From the NCBI GenBank assembly GCA_040902535.1, contig JBBDXD010000015.1, positions 61,171 through 114,660 of the forward strand: a stretch of DNA of 53,490 nt, written 5' to 3'. The stretch comes from Dehalococcoidia bacterium. GTDB taxonomy: Bacteria; Chloroflexota; Dehalococcoidia; DSTF01; JACRBR01. Positions 46,404 to 53,476 of the stretch are shown piece after piece (position 1 is the stretch's first letter; each line of letters opens with the position of its first letter). A program made the translations under genes and the position numbers. Below the pieces are notes generated by a model. That model saw only the letters and a list, made by a program, of their open reading frames with translations. It did not search any database and was not told the origin of the DNA.

Positions 46404-47252
46404 CTACCCGGCGCGCATGGTGGCGATGCGGCGCAGGACAGCGGCGACATCGAGTTCGGCGGCGCCGCCGATCGTGACGTCGCGCGCGGCGAAGGTGCGC
46501 AGCGTCAGCACGAAGAACCCCGCCGCGACGCCCAGCAGCGACCCGGCGTGCAGCCAGTTGATCCCGTCGACGAGGGGCAGGCCGGCGCCGTAGTAGTAGA
46601 ACGGCGAGGCGTACCTCATCCAGTCGAGCGCGTCGACGCCGGCGGCGATGGTGTTCGAGAAGTAGGCGAGCGTCACCAGTCCTATCGCGATGCCGGCGGC
46701 GATGCTGCGCGAGGGCGCGACGGCGCCGAGCCAGAGCGAAAGCGCGTAGAACACGAGCGTGATCGGCAGCAGATTCGCCGACGCGACAAACGTCTCGCCG
46801 ACGCTGACGGCGATATCGGTGACGGGGACGGTGACGGCGAAGCCGAGGAAGCCCATCATCGCGATCGCCGTGGCGCCGAGCACCGTCGCGGCGGCCTTCA
46901 CGGCGAGCATCTCGCTCCGCGGCAACGGCTGCGCCAGCAGGATGTCGATGGTGCCGCTGCTCTCTTCGCCGGCGACGGCGCCGGTGCCCTGCACGACCGC
47001 GAAGGCGATGAGGAGGATCGGGATCCAGCTAAAGTACTCGGCGCTGATGAAGCCGGGCGCGGTGCCGATCCAGAGGTCCGTGCCGAGAAACGCCTCGATT
47101 GCGGGCGGCAGGTCGATCACCTCGAGCGATGTGCGATAGGACGGCCAGATGCGCACGATGAGCGCGGCCATCGCGAAGAGCGTAGCGCCATAGCCGAGCA
47201 CCTGCCAACGCTGATCGCGGAGCGTTTTCACGAAGAGGCTACGCGCTCGCAT
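46404..47252 (-). CDS. ABC-2 type transporter permease
   Basis: A 282-residue membrane protein with about six helices. It begins MRARSLFVKTLRDQRWQVLG, followed by a helix (YGATLFAMAALIV), EYFSWIPILLIAFAVVQGTG, and the ABC-2 EESSGTIDILLAQPLPRSEML loop that contacts the ATPase. Further helices are at GATAIAMMGFLGFAV, LPITLVFYALSLWLGAV and AAGIAIGLVTLAYF. It forms the channel of an exporter with the adjacent ATPase. The ATG at 47252 lies inside the last codons of the ATPase gene (14-nt overlap), with GAGGAG as ribosome binding site. Substrate unknown; drugs, lipids or glycans are possible. Confidence 0.88.
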   Translation of the reverse strand: MRARSLFVKTLRDQRWQVLGYGATLFAMAALIVRIWPSYRTSLEVIDLPPAIEAFLGTDLWIGTAPGFISAEYFSWIPILLIAFAVVQGTGAVAGEESSGTIDILLAQPLPRSEMLAVKAAATVLGATAIAMMGFLGFAVTVPVTDIAVSVGETFVASANLLPITLVFYALSLWLGAVAPSRSIAAGIAIGLVTLAYFSNTIAAGVDALDWMRYASPFYYYGAGLPLVDGINWLHAGSLLGVAAGFFVLTLRTFAARDVTIGGAAELDVAAVLRRIATMRAG

Positions 47253-48177
47253 AGGCGGACTCCTCTTCGACGTCATGCTCAGGGGCGCCACCGGCGTAGT
47301 AGGCCATGAAGATGTCTTCCAGGCTCGGCTGCTCCGTGCGCAGGTCGACGACGGTGTAGCGCGCCATGGCCTTCAACAGCGCGTCGATGCCATCGCGGGC
47401 CTGCAAGTGCATGATAGCGCCGTCGCGGTGCAACTCTTTCACGCCGGGCAGCGCGAAGGCGCCCGGGGGCGGCGGCTGCGCGAACGTCACTTCGAGCACG
47501 TGCACGGAGCGGCTCTTCAGCCGGGCGATGTCTTCGACGGCGACGATGCGGCCTTCGCGGATGATGGCCACGGACTGGCTAAGGCGCTCGACCTCCGAGA
47601 GGATGTGCGACGAGAAGAAGACGGTGCGTTCATCGCGCACGACGTCTTGGAGCAGTTCGCCGACGTTCTCCTGGACGAGCGGGTCGAGGCCGCCGGTCGG
47701 CTCATCGAGCACGAGCAGTTCGGGGCGGTGCATCAATGCCTGGACGAGGCCGAGCTTCTGCCTGTTGCCCTTCGACAGGGCGCGGATCGGCCGCGAGACG
47801 TCGAGGCCCAGCCGCTGGCAGAGTGCGCGACGGAACGCCGCATCGCGCTTGCGGGGGCGAAACGAGTCGATGAGGTCGAGGAACTCTTCGCCGCGCATGG
47901 CGTCGTAAAGGCGGAGGTCGCCGGGCAGATAGCCGGTGCGCTCACGCACGTCGATCGACTGGCGCTGGCAGTCGAAGCCGAGCACCGAAGCGCTGCCCGC
48001 TGTCGGGCGGATCAAGTCGAGCAGGATGCGGATAGCGGTGGTCTTGCCGGCGCCGTTGGGCCCGAGGAACCCGAAGATGCGCCCGGGTCCGATGCGCAGG
48101 TCAATGCCATCGAGCGCGCGGGCGCGGCCGTAGTCCTTGACGAGGCCGCGGAACTCGATGGCCGGCGTCGGATCCAT
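47239..48177 (-). CDS. ABC transporter ATP-binding protein (ABC-2 exporter)
   Basis: A 312-residue ATPase. Walker A is GPNGAGKTT, the Q-loop region is RERTGYLPGDLRLYD, the signature is LSKGNRQKLGLVQAL (KGN in place of GGQ, common in this DrrA/CcmA group), Walker B is LLVLDEPTGGLDP, and the H-loop is FFSSHILSEVERL. The C-terminal part (LEVTFAQPPPPGAF onward) is the extra domain of DrrA-type ATPases. The ATG at 48177 is fixed by TATAGT 6 nt upstream; an in-frame ATG at 48207 would lie upstream of the promoter hexamer. It is the first gene of a two-gene exporter operon. Confidence 0.93.
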   Translation of the reverse strand: MDPTPAIEFRGLVKDYGRARALDGIDLRIGPGRIFGFLGPNGAGKTTAIRILLDLIRPTAGSASVLGFDCQRQSIDVRERTGYLPGDLRLYDAMRGEEFLDLIDSFRPRKRDAAFRRALCQRLGLDVSRPIRALSKGNRQKLGLVQALMHRPELLVLDEPTGGLDPLVQENVGELLQDVVRDERTVFFSSHILSEVERLSQSVAIIREGRIVAVEDIARLKSRSVHVLEVTFAQPPPPGAFALPGVKELHRDGAIMHLQARDGIDALLKAMARYTVVDLRTEQPSLEDIFMAYYAGGAPEHDVEEESAYASA

Positions 48178-48183
48178 GCGGAA

Positions 48184-48189
48184 ACTATA
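48184..48189 (-). promoter_or_regulatory. -10 hexamer TATAGT, probable leaderless start
   Basis: Read on the minus strand TATAGT ends 6 nt before the ATG at 48177; no Shine-Dalgarno sequence is present. Confidence 0.55.
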
Positions 48190-48411
48190 GGGGATGGCCC
48201 GGTGCATGCGACGTGCCTGACAGCCCTCGAATGCGCGTTCTGAACGCCTGACGTTGGCGGCGGAGACGCATAGTGGTGTGCGAGCGGCGGCTACACGTAT
48301 GTATCGAATGACTCACGGAAGCGCGCAATGCCACCGGGCGACGTCAGGCGCTGCTAGGGTTGGATCGAACAAGAATTTTTCCCCGCCAGGAATGCGAAGG
48401 AGAAGGCAAGC

Positions 48412-48699
48412 ATGTTCAACACACCGCATTTGAATCCCCTGGAGTGGTTGGCGGCGGTCGTCCTGATCGTCGGTGGGCTTAACTGGGGGCTCGTCGGACT
48501 GTTCGAGTACGACCTCGTCGCGCAGATCTTCGGGGAGGAGTTTGGCACGACTAATTGGGCAAGCCGTGCGGTCTACATCATCGTAGGCGCTTCGGCGATC
48601 TACACGCTATTGGGGCTGCTGCGCATGGAAGCAATGACGACGAAGGAGCAGCGCGAGCGCGAGGTCGAGGGGCCGGCGGGCCGTCGCCGCGCCGCTTAA
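48412..48699 (+). CDS. DUF378 family membrane protein
   Basis: A 95-residue protein with two helices. LNPLEWLAAVVLIVGGLNWG begins the first (about 12-32), and NWGLVGLFEYDLVAQIFGEE is the family signature. The second helix is RAVYIIVGASAIYTLLGLL (about 52-71). The C-terminal 20 residues are charged and cytoplasmic. The family is widespread and of unknown function. AAGGAGAAGG lies 5-6 nt before the ATG, and a TAGGGT at 48355-48360 may be the -10 box. A good terminator follows at 48724. Confidence 0.9.
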   Translation: MFNTPHLNPLEWLAAVVLIVGGLNWGLVGLFEYDLVAQIFGEEFGTTNWASRAVYIIVGASAIYTLLGLLRMEAMTTKEQREREVEGPAGRRRAA

Positions 48700-48723
48700 T
48701 CAACACGGCAGTCACATGCACGA

Positions 48724-48755
48724 GAGGAGGGCGCGATGCGTCCTCCTCCTTTGTT
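48724..48755 (+). terminator. Rho-independent terminator after the DUF378 gene
   Basis: GAGGAGG (48724-48730) pairs with CCTCCTC (48742-48748), and four more inner pairs (one G-T) close a 3-base loop; CTTTGTTGTGTT follows. It lies 25 nt past the stop. Confidence 0.75.
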
Positions 48756-48809
48756 GTGTTGGACCGTCGTCGTTCGAGGGCGCGACGGCATGCGGACGAC
48801 GACGAGTCG

Positions 48810-49547
48810 CTACCGCGCCGTCCAGCCGCCGTCTACGACGAAGGAGGCGCCGGTGACGAATGACGCTTCGTCGGAGGCGAGGAAGAGCGCGACGTTGGCC
48901 ACCTCTTCGGGCTTGCCCATGCGGCCGAGGGCGGCGTGCTGCTCCATGTAGGTCATGAACTCTGGCGCCGTGGCGAGCGGATCCGTCATGGCGGTCTTGA
49001 TCCAGCCGGGGTTGATGCAGTTGACGCGGACGCCGCGCAGGCCGTAGTTCGTCGCGAAGTGCTTCGTCAGTCCGACGACGCCGTGCTTTGCGGCGGTATA
49101 GCCATCGGCGGGCGGCATGGGGATCGAGATCAGCCCGAGCATCGACGACATGTTGACGATCGAGCCGCCGCCGCGCGCGGCCATCGCCTCGGCGCCGTGG
49201 AGGAGGCCGTAGTAGACGCCACTGAGGTTGATCGCGATCATCTTGTCCCACGGCACGCCGCCGCCGACGCCGGCGTTGTTCACCAGGATGTCGATCGTGC
49301 CGAACTCGTCGATGGTGTGCTGGAGCGCGGCTTTCACCTGCGCTTCGTCCGACGTATCGGTGCGGTCGGCGATCGCGGCGCCGCCGACGTCGGCGGCCGC
49401 GGCGGCGACGTCCTTCGCGGCGTCCTCGTTGATGTCGGAGACGGCGACTCGGGCGCCTTCCGATGCGAAGCGCAAGCAGATCGCGCGGCCGATCCCGGAA
49501 CCGCCGCCGGTGACGAGTGCGACCTTGCCGGCGAGCCTATCGTTCAT
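48810..49547 (-). CDS. Short-chain dehydrogenase/reductase (FabG-like SDR)
   Basis: A 245-residue classical SDR, NAD(P)-dependent. VALVTGGGSGIGRAICLRFA is the dinucleotide motif, DILVNNAGVGGG the NNAG strand, SIVNMSSMLG supplies the catalytic Ser, and DGYTAAKHGVVGLTKHFA supplies the Tyr and Lys. RVNCINPGWIKTAMTDP and SFVTGASFVVDGGW complete the fold. Its V-S-D-I at the end of strand 2 (RVAVSDINEDA) has an acidic residue that favours NAD over NADP. It could reduce or oxidise a keto/hydroxy group in lipid or secondary metabolism. ACGGAG lies 7 nt before the ATG. No neighbour points to a pathway. Confidence 0.9.
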   Translation of the reverse strand: MNDRLAGKVALVTGGGSGIGRAICLRFASEGARVAVSDINEDAAKDVAAAAADVGGAAIADRTDTSDEAQVKAALQHTIDEFGTIDILVNNAGVGGGVPWDKMIAINLSGVYYGLLHGAEAMAARGGGSIVNMSSMLGLISIPMPPADGYTAAKHGVVGLTKHFATNYGLRGVRVNCINPGWIKTAMTDPLATAPEFMTYMEQHAALGRMGKPEEVANVALFLASDEASFVTGASFVVDGGWTAR

Positions 49548-49646
49548 GTTCGTACTCCGTTCTTACTGGTCTCTGGAGGATGACACGCGAAGGCGCGACT
49601 CGCCACGATGAGCGCAGTCGCATAACGCGCATCGGGCGCGCCGGGC

Positions 49647-50966
49647 TCAATCTCCGGGGACCACGACAAAGACGCGGATGGGGTCGGTGATGCCCTTGAG
49701 AAGCTGCTCACCGCGGTCATGAAACGTCACGCTCGCCGACGTTCTTGCGAGGTCGCGGATCGTCTGAGAAACCATGATCTCGCCGGGCTCACACAGTTCA
49801 CATATGCGAGACGCAATGTTCACCGCGCCGCCGTACACGTTGTTTTTCTCGTGGATGACATCGCCGGCATGGATGCCGACGTGCAGACGCAGCTCGGACT
49901 CGGCGCTCAGTGCGACGCAGCGACGAGCGGCGCCGATGGCCTGCGCGGCCGAGGTGAAGACCGCCATGAGGCCATCGCCGAGCACCTTGCCTTCGACGGG
50001 TGTACCGCCGCATTCCCAGATGGCGGCGCGCATGCGTTCGTCAAGGGCGCTGGCGGCGAGGCGAAACGCCGCATCACCCATCCGTTCTGTGAGCGAAGTG
50101 CTTCCGGCGACATCGGTGAAGAGAATGACGGCTGTACCGGACAATGCGGCTCTCGAAGATGACGGTAGGCGCAGCGGTTGCTCATCCTTGAGGAAGCGGA
50201 GAACCGCGTCGACTGCCTTTGCGTGAGTATCCAGATCGATGCACCGAGCGTCGAGCATGAGGGCAGCGGTATTGCGGGCGCCCGCGACCGTCCGTTCATT
50301 CACACCGACGGTGACCACGAGTGTGGGCGCCTGCACCTTTGGAAGATACGCCGTGACGTCGTAGCCGGCCCAGAACTGAAGGTACGCCGAGGCGACGTCT
50401 GGAGAGCAACTGGAGACGAGGGAACGGACGTTTGCTCTACGCGAATCGTTCGCCTCATGTGACCAGAGCAGCTCGCCGATCATGCGGGCAGCCATAGGCC
50501 AGCTCGCGGGAACGAGTTGGAGAAGCGCGCGCAGCGTCTCGGGCTCCCACGGGTCGGCTCCGCGAGGCAACGGCGAATTGAGGATCAGACGGCGGACGCG
50601 CGAGGGATGGGTGGCGGCGTAGGCCGTGGCAGCGGCGGTGCCATCCATGAAACCGATGAGGAAAAACTCGTCGAGCGCGAGATGGTCCACGACGGCGGCG
50701 AGATCAGACGTCTGCGCTTCGAGCGAGAAATCATGCACGCGGTCGCGCTGTGACGCACCGACCCCACGGCGGTCGTACGAGATGAGTCGAAACGTCGATC
50801 CAGGGCGCTCGTACCAGGCACCCACGGAATCCTGGAACGAAGCGTGCGCGATCGGGAACACCCAGGACGTGACCTGTATGATCGGGATGCCGGGGTGGTC
50901 GCTGAAGACCATGTAGGCGATGCGGGTGCCGTCGGCGCTGGTGCAGTAGCGCAATTCGCCATCCAT
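49647..50966 (-). CDS. Class III nucleotide cyclase fused to a degenerate alpha/beta hydrolase
   Basis: A 439-residue protein. Residues 1 to about 262 have the alpha/beta-hydrolase fold (FRLISYDRRGVGAS, then LILNSPLPRGADPW), but the nucleophile elbow reads LIGFMDGTAA, with Met where GxSxG needs Ser, and no clear acid or His follows (VVTVGVNERTVAG, LDTHAKAV). Residues about 275-439 form a CHD domain: ILFTDVAGSTSLTERMGD (first metal Asp), EGKVLGDGLMAVF (Lys and second Asp) and VYGGAVNIASRICE (Asn and Arg). The usual Asp seven residues before that Asn is Asn. It probably makes cAMP or cGMP, with the dead hydrolase as ligand sensor. Start at 50966, 6 nt after TAAGCT; an in-frame ATG at 50972 abuts the hexamer. 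Confidence 0.88.
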   Translation of the reverse strand: MDGELRYCTSADGTRIAYMVFSDHPGIPIIQVTSWVFPIAHASFQDSVGAWYERPGSTFRLISYDRRGVGASQRDRVHDFSLEAQTSDLAAVVDHLALDEFFLIGFMDGTAAATAYAATHPSRVRRLILNSPLPRGADPWEPETLRALLQLVPASWPMAARMIGELLWSHEANDSRRANVRSLVSSCSPDVASAYLQFWAGYDVTAYLPKVQAPTLVVTVGVNERTVAGARNTAALMLDARCIDLDTHAKAVDAVLRFLKDEQPLRLPSSSRAALSGTAVILFTDVAGSTSLTERMGDAAFRLAASALDERMRAAIWECGGTPVEGKVLGDGLMAVFTSAAQAIGAARRCVALSAESELRLHVGIHAGDVIHEKNNVYGGAVNIASRICELCEPGEIMVSQTIRDLARTSASVTFHDRGEQLLKGITDPIRVFVVVPGD

Positions 50967-50972
50967 CCGCAT

Positions 50973-50978
50973 AGCTTA
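50973..50978 (-). promoter_or_regulatory. -10 hexamer TAAGCT, probable leaderless start
   Basis: Read on the minus strand TAAGCT ends 6 nt before the ATG at 50966, which decides against the ATG at 50972. Confidence 0.45.
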
Positions 50979-51111
50979 GATCAGGTCGAGATCGCGCCTG
51001 CCGGACGGCCACCATCCGGCGTCCGCCGGCATTTGTACGTCCAGATTCAGGAAGCCATAATGTCGCAGGCGCCGGAACACCCGGCGCGTTCGTTTCCTCG
51101 GGGAGATTGTT

Positions 51112-51726
51112 GTGACCACCGTCATCGGACTTACGGGAGGCATCGCCAGCGGCAAATCCGCCGTGAGCCGGATGCTCGCGGAGCGCGGGGCGCTGGTGAT
51201 CGACGCCGACAGGGTGGGGCACGAGGCGTACGCGCCGGGCAGCGCGTGCCATGCGGCGGTCGTGGAGGCCTTCGGGAGCGACATCGTCGGGGCAGACGGC
51301 GAGATCGACCGCAAGGCGCTCGGCGGCAAGGTCTTCGGCGATCCGGAGCGTCGCAAGCGGCTGGAAGGCATCGTCTGGCCGTGGATGCGGACGACGATGG
51401 AGGGCCGCCTGCAGCGCCTGCGCGAAGAAAGCGTACCTGTCGTCGTGCTGGAGGCGGCGGTGCTTATCGAGGCGGACTGGGTGCCGATCGTGGACCGGGT
51501 GTGGCTCGTAACAGTGTCGCCTGACGTCGCGAAGGCGCGCATGATGAGCCGCAACGGCCTGAGCGCCGAGCAGGCGGAGCAGCGCATCGCGGCGCAACTG
51601 ACGAACGACGAGCGGGCACGGCACGCGCAGGTAATCATCGAAAACAGCGGCACGCTGGAGGACCTGGAGCAGCGCGTGGCTGCGGAATGGGAGAAGCTTG
51701 CCGCGGCGGCCGGGAGGAAGGCATGA
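51112..51726 (+). CDS. coaE: Dephospho-CoA kinase
   Basis: A 204-residue P-loop kinase that adds the 3'-phosphate to dephospho-CoA, the last step of coenzyme A synthesis. [20 protein letters not shown] is the family's Walker [13 protein letters not shown] is the CoaE DAD motif; [13 protein letters not shown] and [15 protein letters not shown] (lid) follow; the family's IxNxG appears as [16 protein letters not shown]. The GTG at 51112 has GGGGAGA 5-6 nt ahead. A GCGCCGG/CCGGCGC hairpin lies in the 5' leader (about 51070-51088). The stop overlaps the next gene's ATG (ATGA), so the AAA+ gene is coupled to it. Confidence 0.95.
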   Translation: MTTVIGLTGGIASGKSAVSRMLAERGALVIDADRVGHEAYAPGSACHAAVVEAFGSDIVGADGEIDRKALGGKVFGDPERRKRLEGIVWPWMRTTMEGRLQRLREESVPVVVLEAAVLIEADWVPIVDRVWLVTVSPDVAKARMMSRNGLSAEQAEQRIAAQLTNDERARHAQVIIENSGTLEDLEQRVAAEWEKLAAAAGRKA

Positions 51727-52628
51727 CGATCAAGGGCCTGGAAGAGTCGGAGTCGGAGCACTATCGCGAGTACGCGATCGAGGAGTACCACCCGCACCAG
51801 GAGCCGTACTACGTGCCGACGGGCGACGAGGTCGACCTGTTCACGGCGGCCTTCGAGTCTCGCGTCCCGGTGCTGCTGAAGGGTCCGACCGGGTGCGGCA
51901 AGACGCGCTTCGTCGAGTACATGGCGTGGAAGCTCGGGCGGCCGCTGACGATCGTCAAGGGGGACAAGAGCCAGAACGAAGGCGCGACGCAAGCGCTGCC
52001 GCTGGTGACGGTCGCCTGTCACGAGGACCTGACGGCGAGCGACCTCGTCGGGCGGTACCTGCTGGAGGGCGAATCGACGCGCTGGATCGATGGTCCGCTG
52101 ACGCGCGCGGTGAAGGCGGGCGCGATCTGCTACCTGGACGAAGTCGTCGAGGCGCGCAAAGACACGACGGTGCTGATCCACCCGTTGACGGACCACCGCC
52201 GCATGCTGCCGATCGAGAAGCGGGGGCAGCTGATCGAGGCGCGCGAGGGGTTCCTGCTGGTGATCTCGTACAACCCGGGGTACCAGAGCGCGCTCAAGGA
52301 CCTGAAGCACAGCACGCGCCAGCGTTTCATTTCGCTGGAGTTCACGCATCCGCGCAAAGAGCTGGAAGCGAAGATCATCGCGCACGAGAGCGGCGTCGCC
52401 GAGGAGATCGCGAACGACCTGGCGAAGCTCGGCGAGAAGGTGCGCAACCTGCGCGAGCACGGGCTGGCGGAGGGCGTGAGCACACGGTTGCTCGTCTACA
52501 CGGGCAAGCTGATCCAGAAGGGCATCCCGCCGCGTCGCGCCTGCCAGGTGGGCGTCGTGTGGGCGTTGACCGATGACGTCGACGTGCAGCGCAGCATCGA
52601 AGAAGTGGCGAGTTCGATTTTCGAGTAG
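51723..52628 (+). CDS. MoxR-type AAA+ ATPase, CbbQ/NirQ/NorQ-like
   Basis: A 301-residue AAA+ protein. [20 protein letters not shown] is the family's N-terminal signature; [20 protein letters not shown] holds Walker A (54-61); [20 protein letters not shown] is Walker B with the sensor region; and [20 protein letters not shown] contains the sensor-1 Asn. CbbQ/NorQ proteins work with a von Willebrand factor A partner (CbbO/NorD) to remodel or activate metalloenzymes. No such partner gene follows in the window; the next gene is a cyclophilin. Start at 51723 overlaps the coaE stop, with GGGAGGAAGG as ribosome binding site. Target enzyme unknown. Confidence 0.92.
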   Translation: MTIKGLEESESEHYREYAIEEYHPHQEPYYVPTGDEVDLFTAAFESRVPVLLKGPTGCGKTRFVEYMAWKLGRPLTIVKGDKSQNEGATQALPLVTVACHEDLTASDLVGRYLLEGESTRWIDGPLTRAVKAGAICYLDEVVEARKDTTVLIHPLTDHRRMLPIEKRGQLIEAREGFLLVISYNPGYQSALKDLKHSTRQRFISLEFTHPRKELEAKIIAHESGVAEEIANDLAKLGEKVRNLREHGLAEGVSTRLLVYTGKLIQKGIPPRRACQVGVVWALTDDVDVQRSIEEVASSIFE

Positions 52629-52635
52629 CGGCGGC

Positions 52636-52668
52636 CGGGAAACAGCACACGGCAAACAGCAAACACGT
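52636..52668 (-). repeat. Short heptamer array, TTTGCTG family
   Basis: On the minus strand the units read TTTGCTG, TTTGCCG, TGTGCTG, TTTCCCG, matching the arrays at 18829 and 19130. Confidence 0.7.
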
Positions 52669-52745
52669 CAGGCGACATCGATGGACGCGGGGGCCTCTTT
52701 CGGCACCGAGAGTCCGGTTACAGGCGTAATCAGAGGGAGTTGAAC

Positions 52746-53387
52746 GTGAGGATGTTGGTTGTGCTCGCCATGCTCGCCGCCGCGATGATCGCGTGCGGGG
52801 GCGGCGACGACGATGACTACGGAAACACCGGCAGTACGGACGCTACGCCCGGGTCGACACGGGCCGCGGCGCCGACACAGGAGACGGCCATGTACTCCGC
52901 CGAACCGCCGATGACGATCGACGCCGACAAGCAGTACTTCGCGACGATCAAGACCGACGGCGGCGACATGAAGCTGGAGTTGTACCCGAAGGACGCGCCG
53001 CGGCACGTCAACAGCTTCGTGTTTCTTGCGCGCGAGGGCTTCTACGAAGGGGTGACGTTTCATCGCGTGATCCCCGGGTTCGTCGCACAGGCGGGCGACC
53101 CGACGGGCACGGGCAGCGGCGGTCCCGGATACAACGTCCCGGACGAAGTGAACGCGCGGACGTTCGAAGACGGGACGCTGGGCATGGCGAAGACGGCAGC
53201 GCCGAACTCGGCCGGCAGCCAGTGGTTCATCTGCTATGCGCCGCAGCCGGACCTGAACGGCGGCTACACGGTCTTCGGGCAGCTCGTCGAGGGGCGCGAT
53301 GTATTGGACAAGATCATGCCGCGCGATCCGGCGACGGCGCGGGCACCGGGCACGGTGATCAACTCGATCGAGATCGAGGAACGGTAG
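52746..53387 (+). CDS. Cyclophilin-type peptidyl-prolyl isomerase lipoprotein
   Basis: A 213-residue extracytoplasmic foldase that isomerises prolyl bonds. The signal peptide RMLVVLAMLAAAMIAC ends in a lipobox (Cys 17 from the GTG start) followed by GGGDDDDYG and a Thr/Ser/Pro linker. The cyclophilin domain has KTDGGDMKLELYPKDAPRHV, the catalytic EGVTFHRVIPGFVAQAGDP, and SQWFICYAPQPDLNGGYTVF with GQLVEGRDVLDKI. The Asn-for-Asp/Lys turn (LNGGYT) is ordinary. The GTG at 52746 is chosen because AGAGGGAG lies 6 nt ahead; ATG at 52752 or TTG at 52740 are possible. It is an ordinary housekeeping protein helping surface proteins fold. Confidence 0.92.
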   Translation: MRMLVVLAMLAAAMIACGGGDDDDYGNTGSTDATPGSTRAAAPTQETAMYSAEPPMTIDADKQYFATIKTDGGDMKLELYPKDAPRHVNSFVFLAREGFYEGVTFHRVIPGFVAQAGDPTGTGSGGPGYNVPDEVNARTFEDGTLGMAKTAAPNSAGSQWFICYAPQPDLNGGYTVFGQLVEGRDVLDKIMPRDPATARAPGTVINSIEIEER

Positions 53388-53392
53388 TTTTT

Positions 53393-53424
53393 GGGAAGTC
53401 GGAGGTCGGACGCCGGAGGTCGGA
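53393..53424 (-). repeat. Heptamer array, CTTCCSG family
   Basis: GGGAAGTC, GGAGGTC, GGACGCC, GGAGGTC, GGATG: a 7-bp period, the reverse sense of the array at 27995. Confidence 0.75.
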
Positions 53425-53435
53425 TGGGGGGTGAT

Positions 53436-53455
53436 GGAACCACAGAGGCACAGAG
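53436..53455 (-). repeat. 20-bp repeat, inverted partner of 10685-10704
   Basis: GGAACCACAGAGGCACAGAG is the exact reverse complement of the 20-mer at 10685-10704; a further CGCAGAGGG unit follows. Confidence 0.8.
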
Positions 53456-53476
53456 GCGCAGAGGGTTTGATTTTTG

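Noticed and set aside
48736-48951. Plus-strand open frame of 71 codons starting in the terminator after DUF378
   Set aside because: Its ATG lies in the terminator loop and the rest is antisense to the SDR gene.
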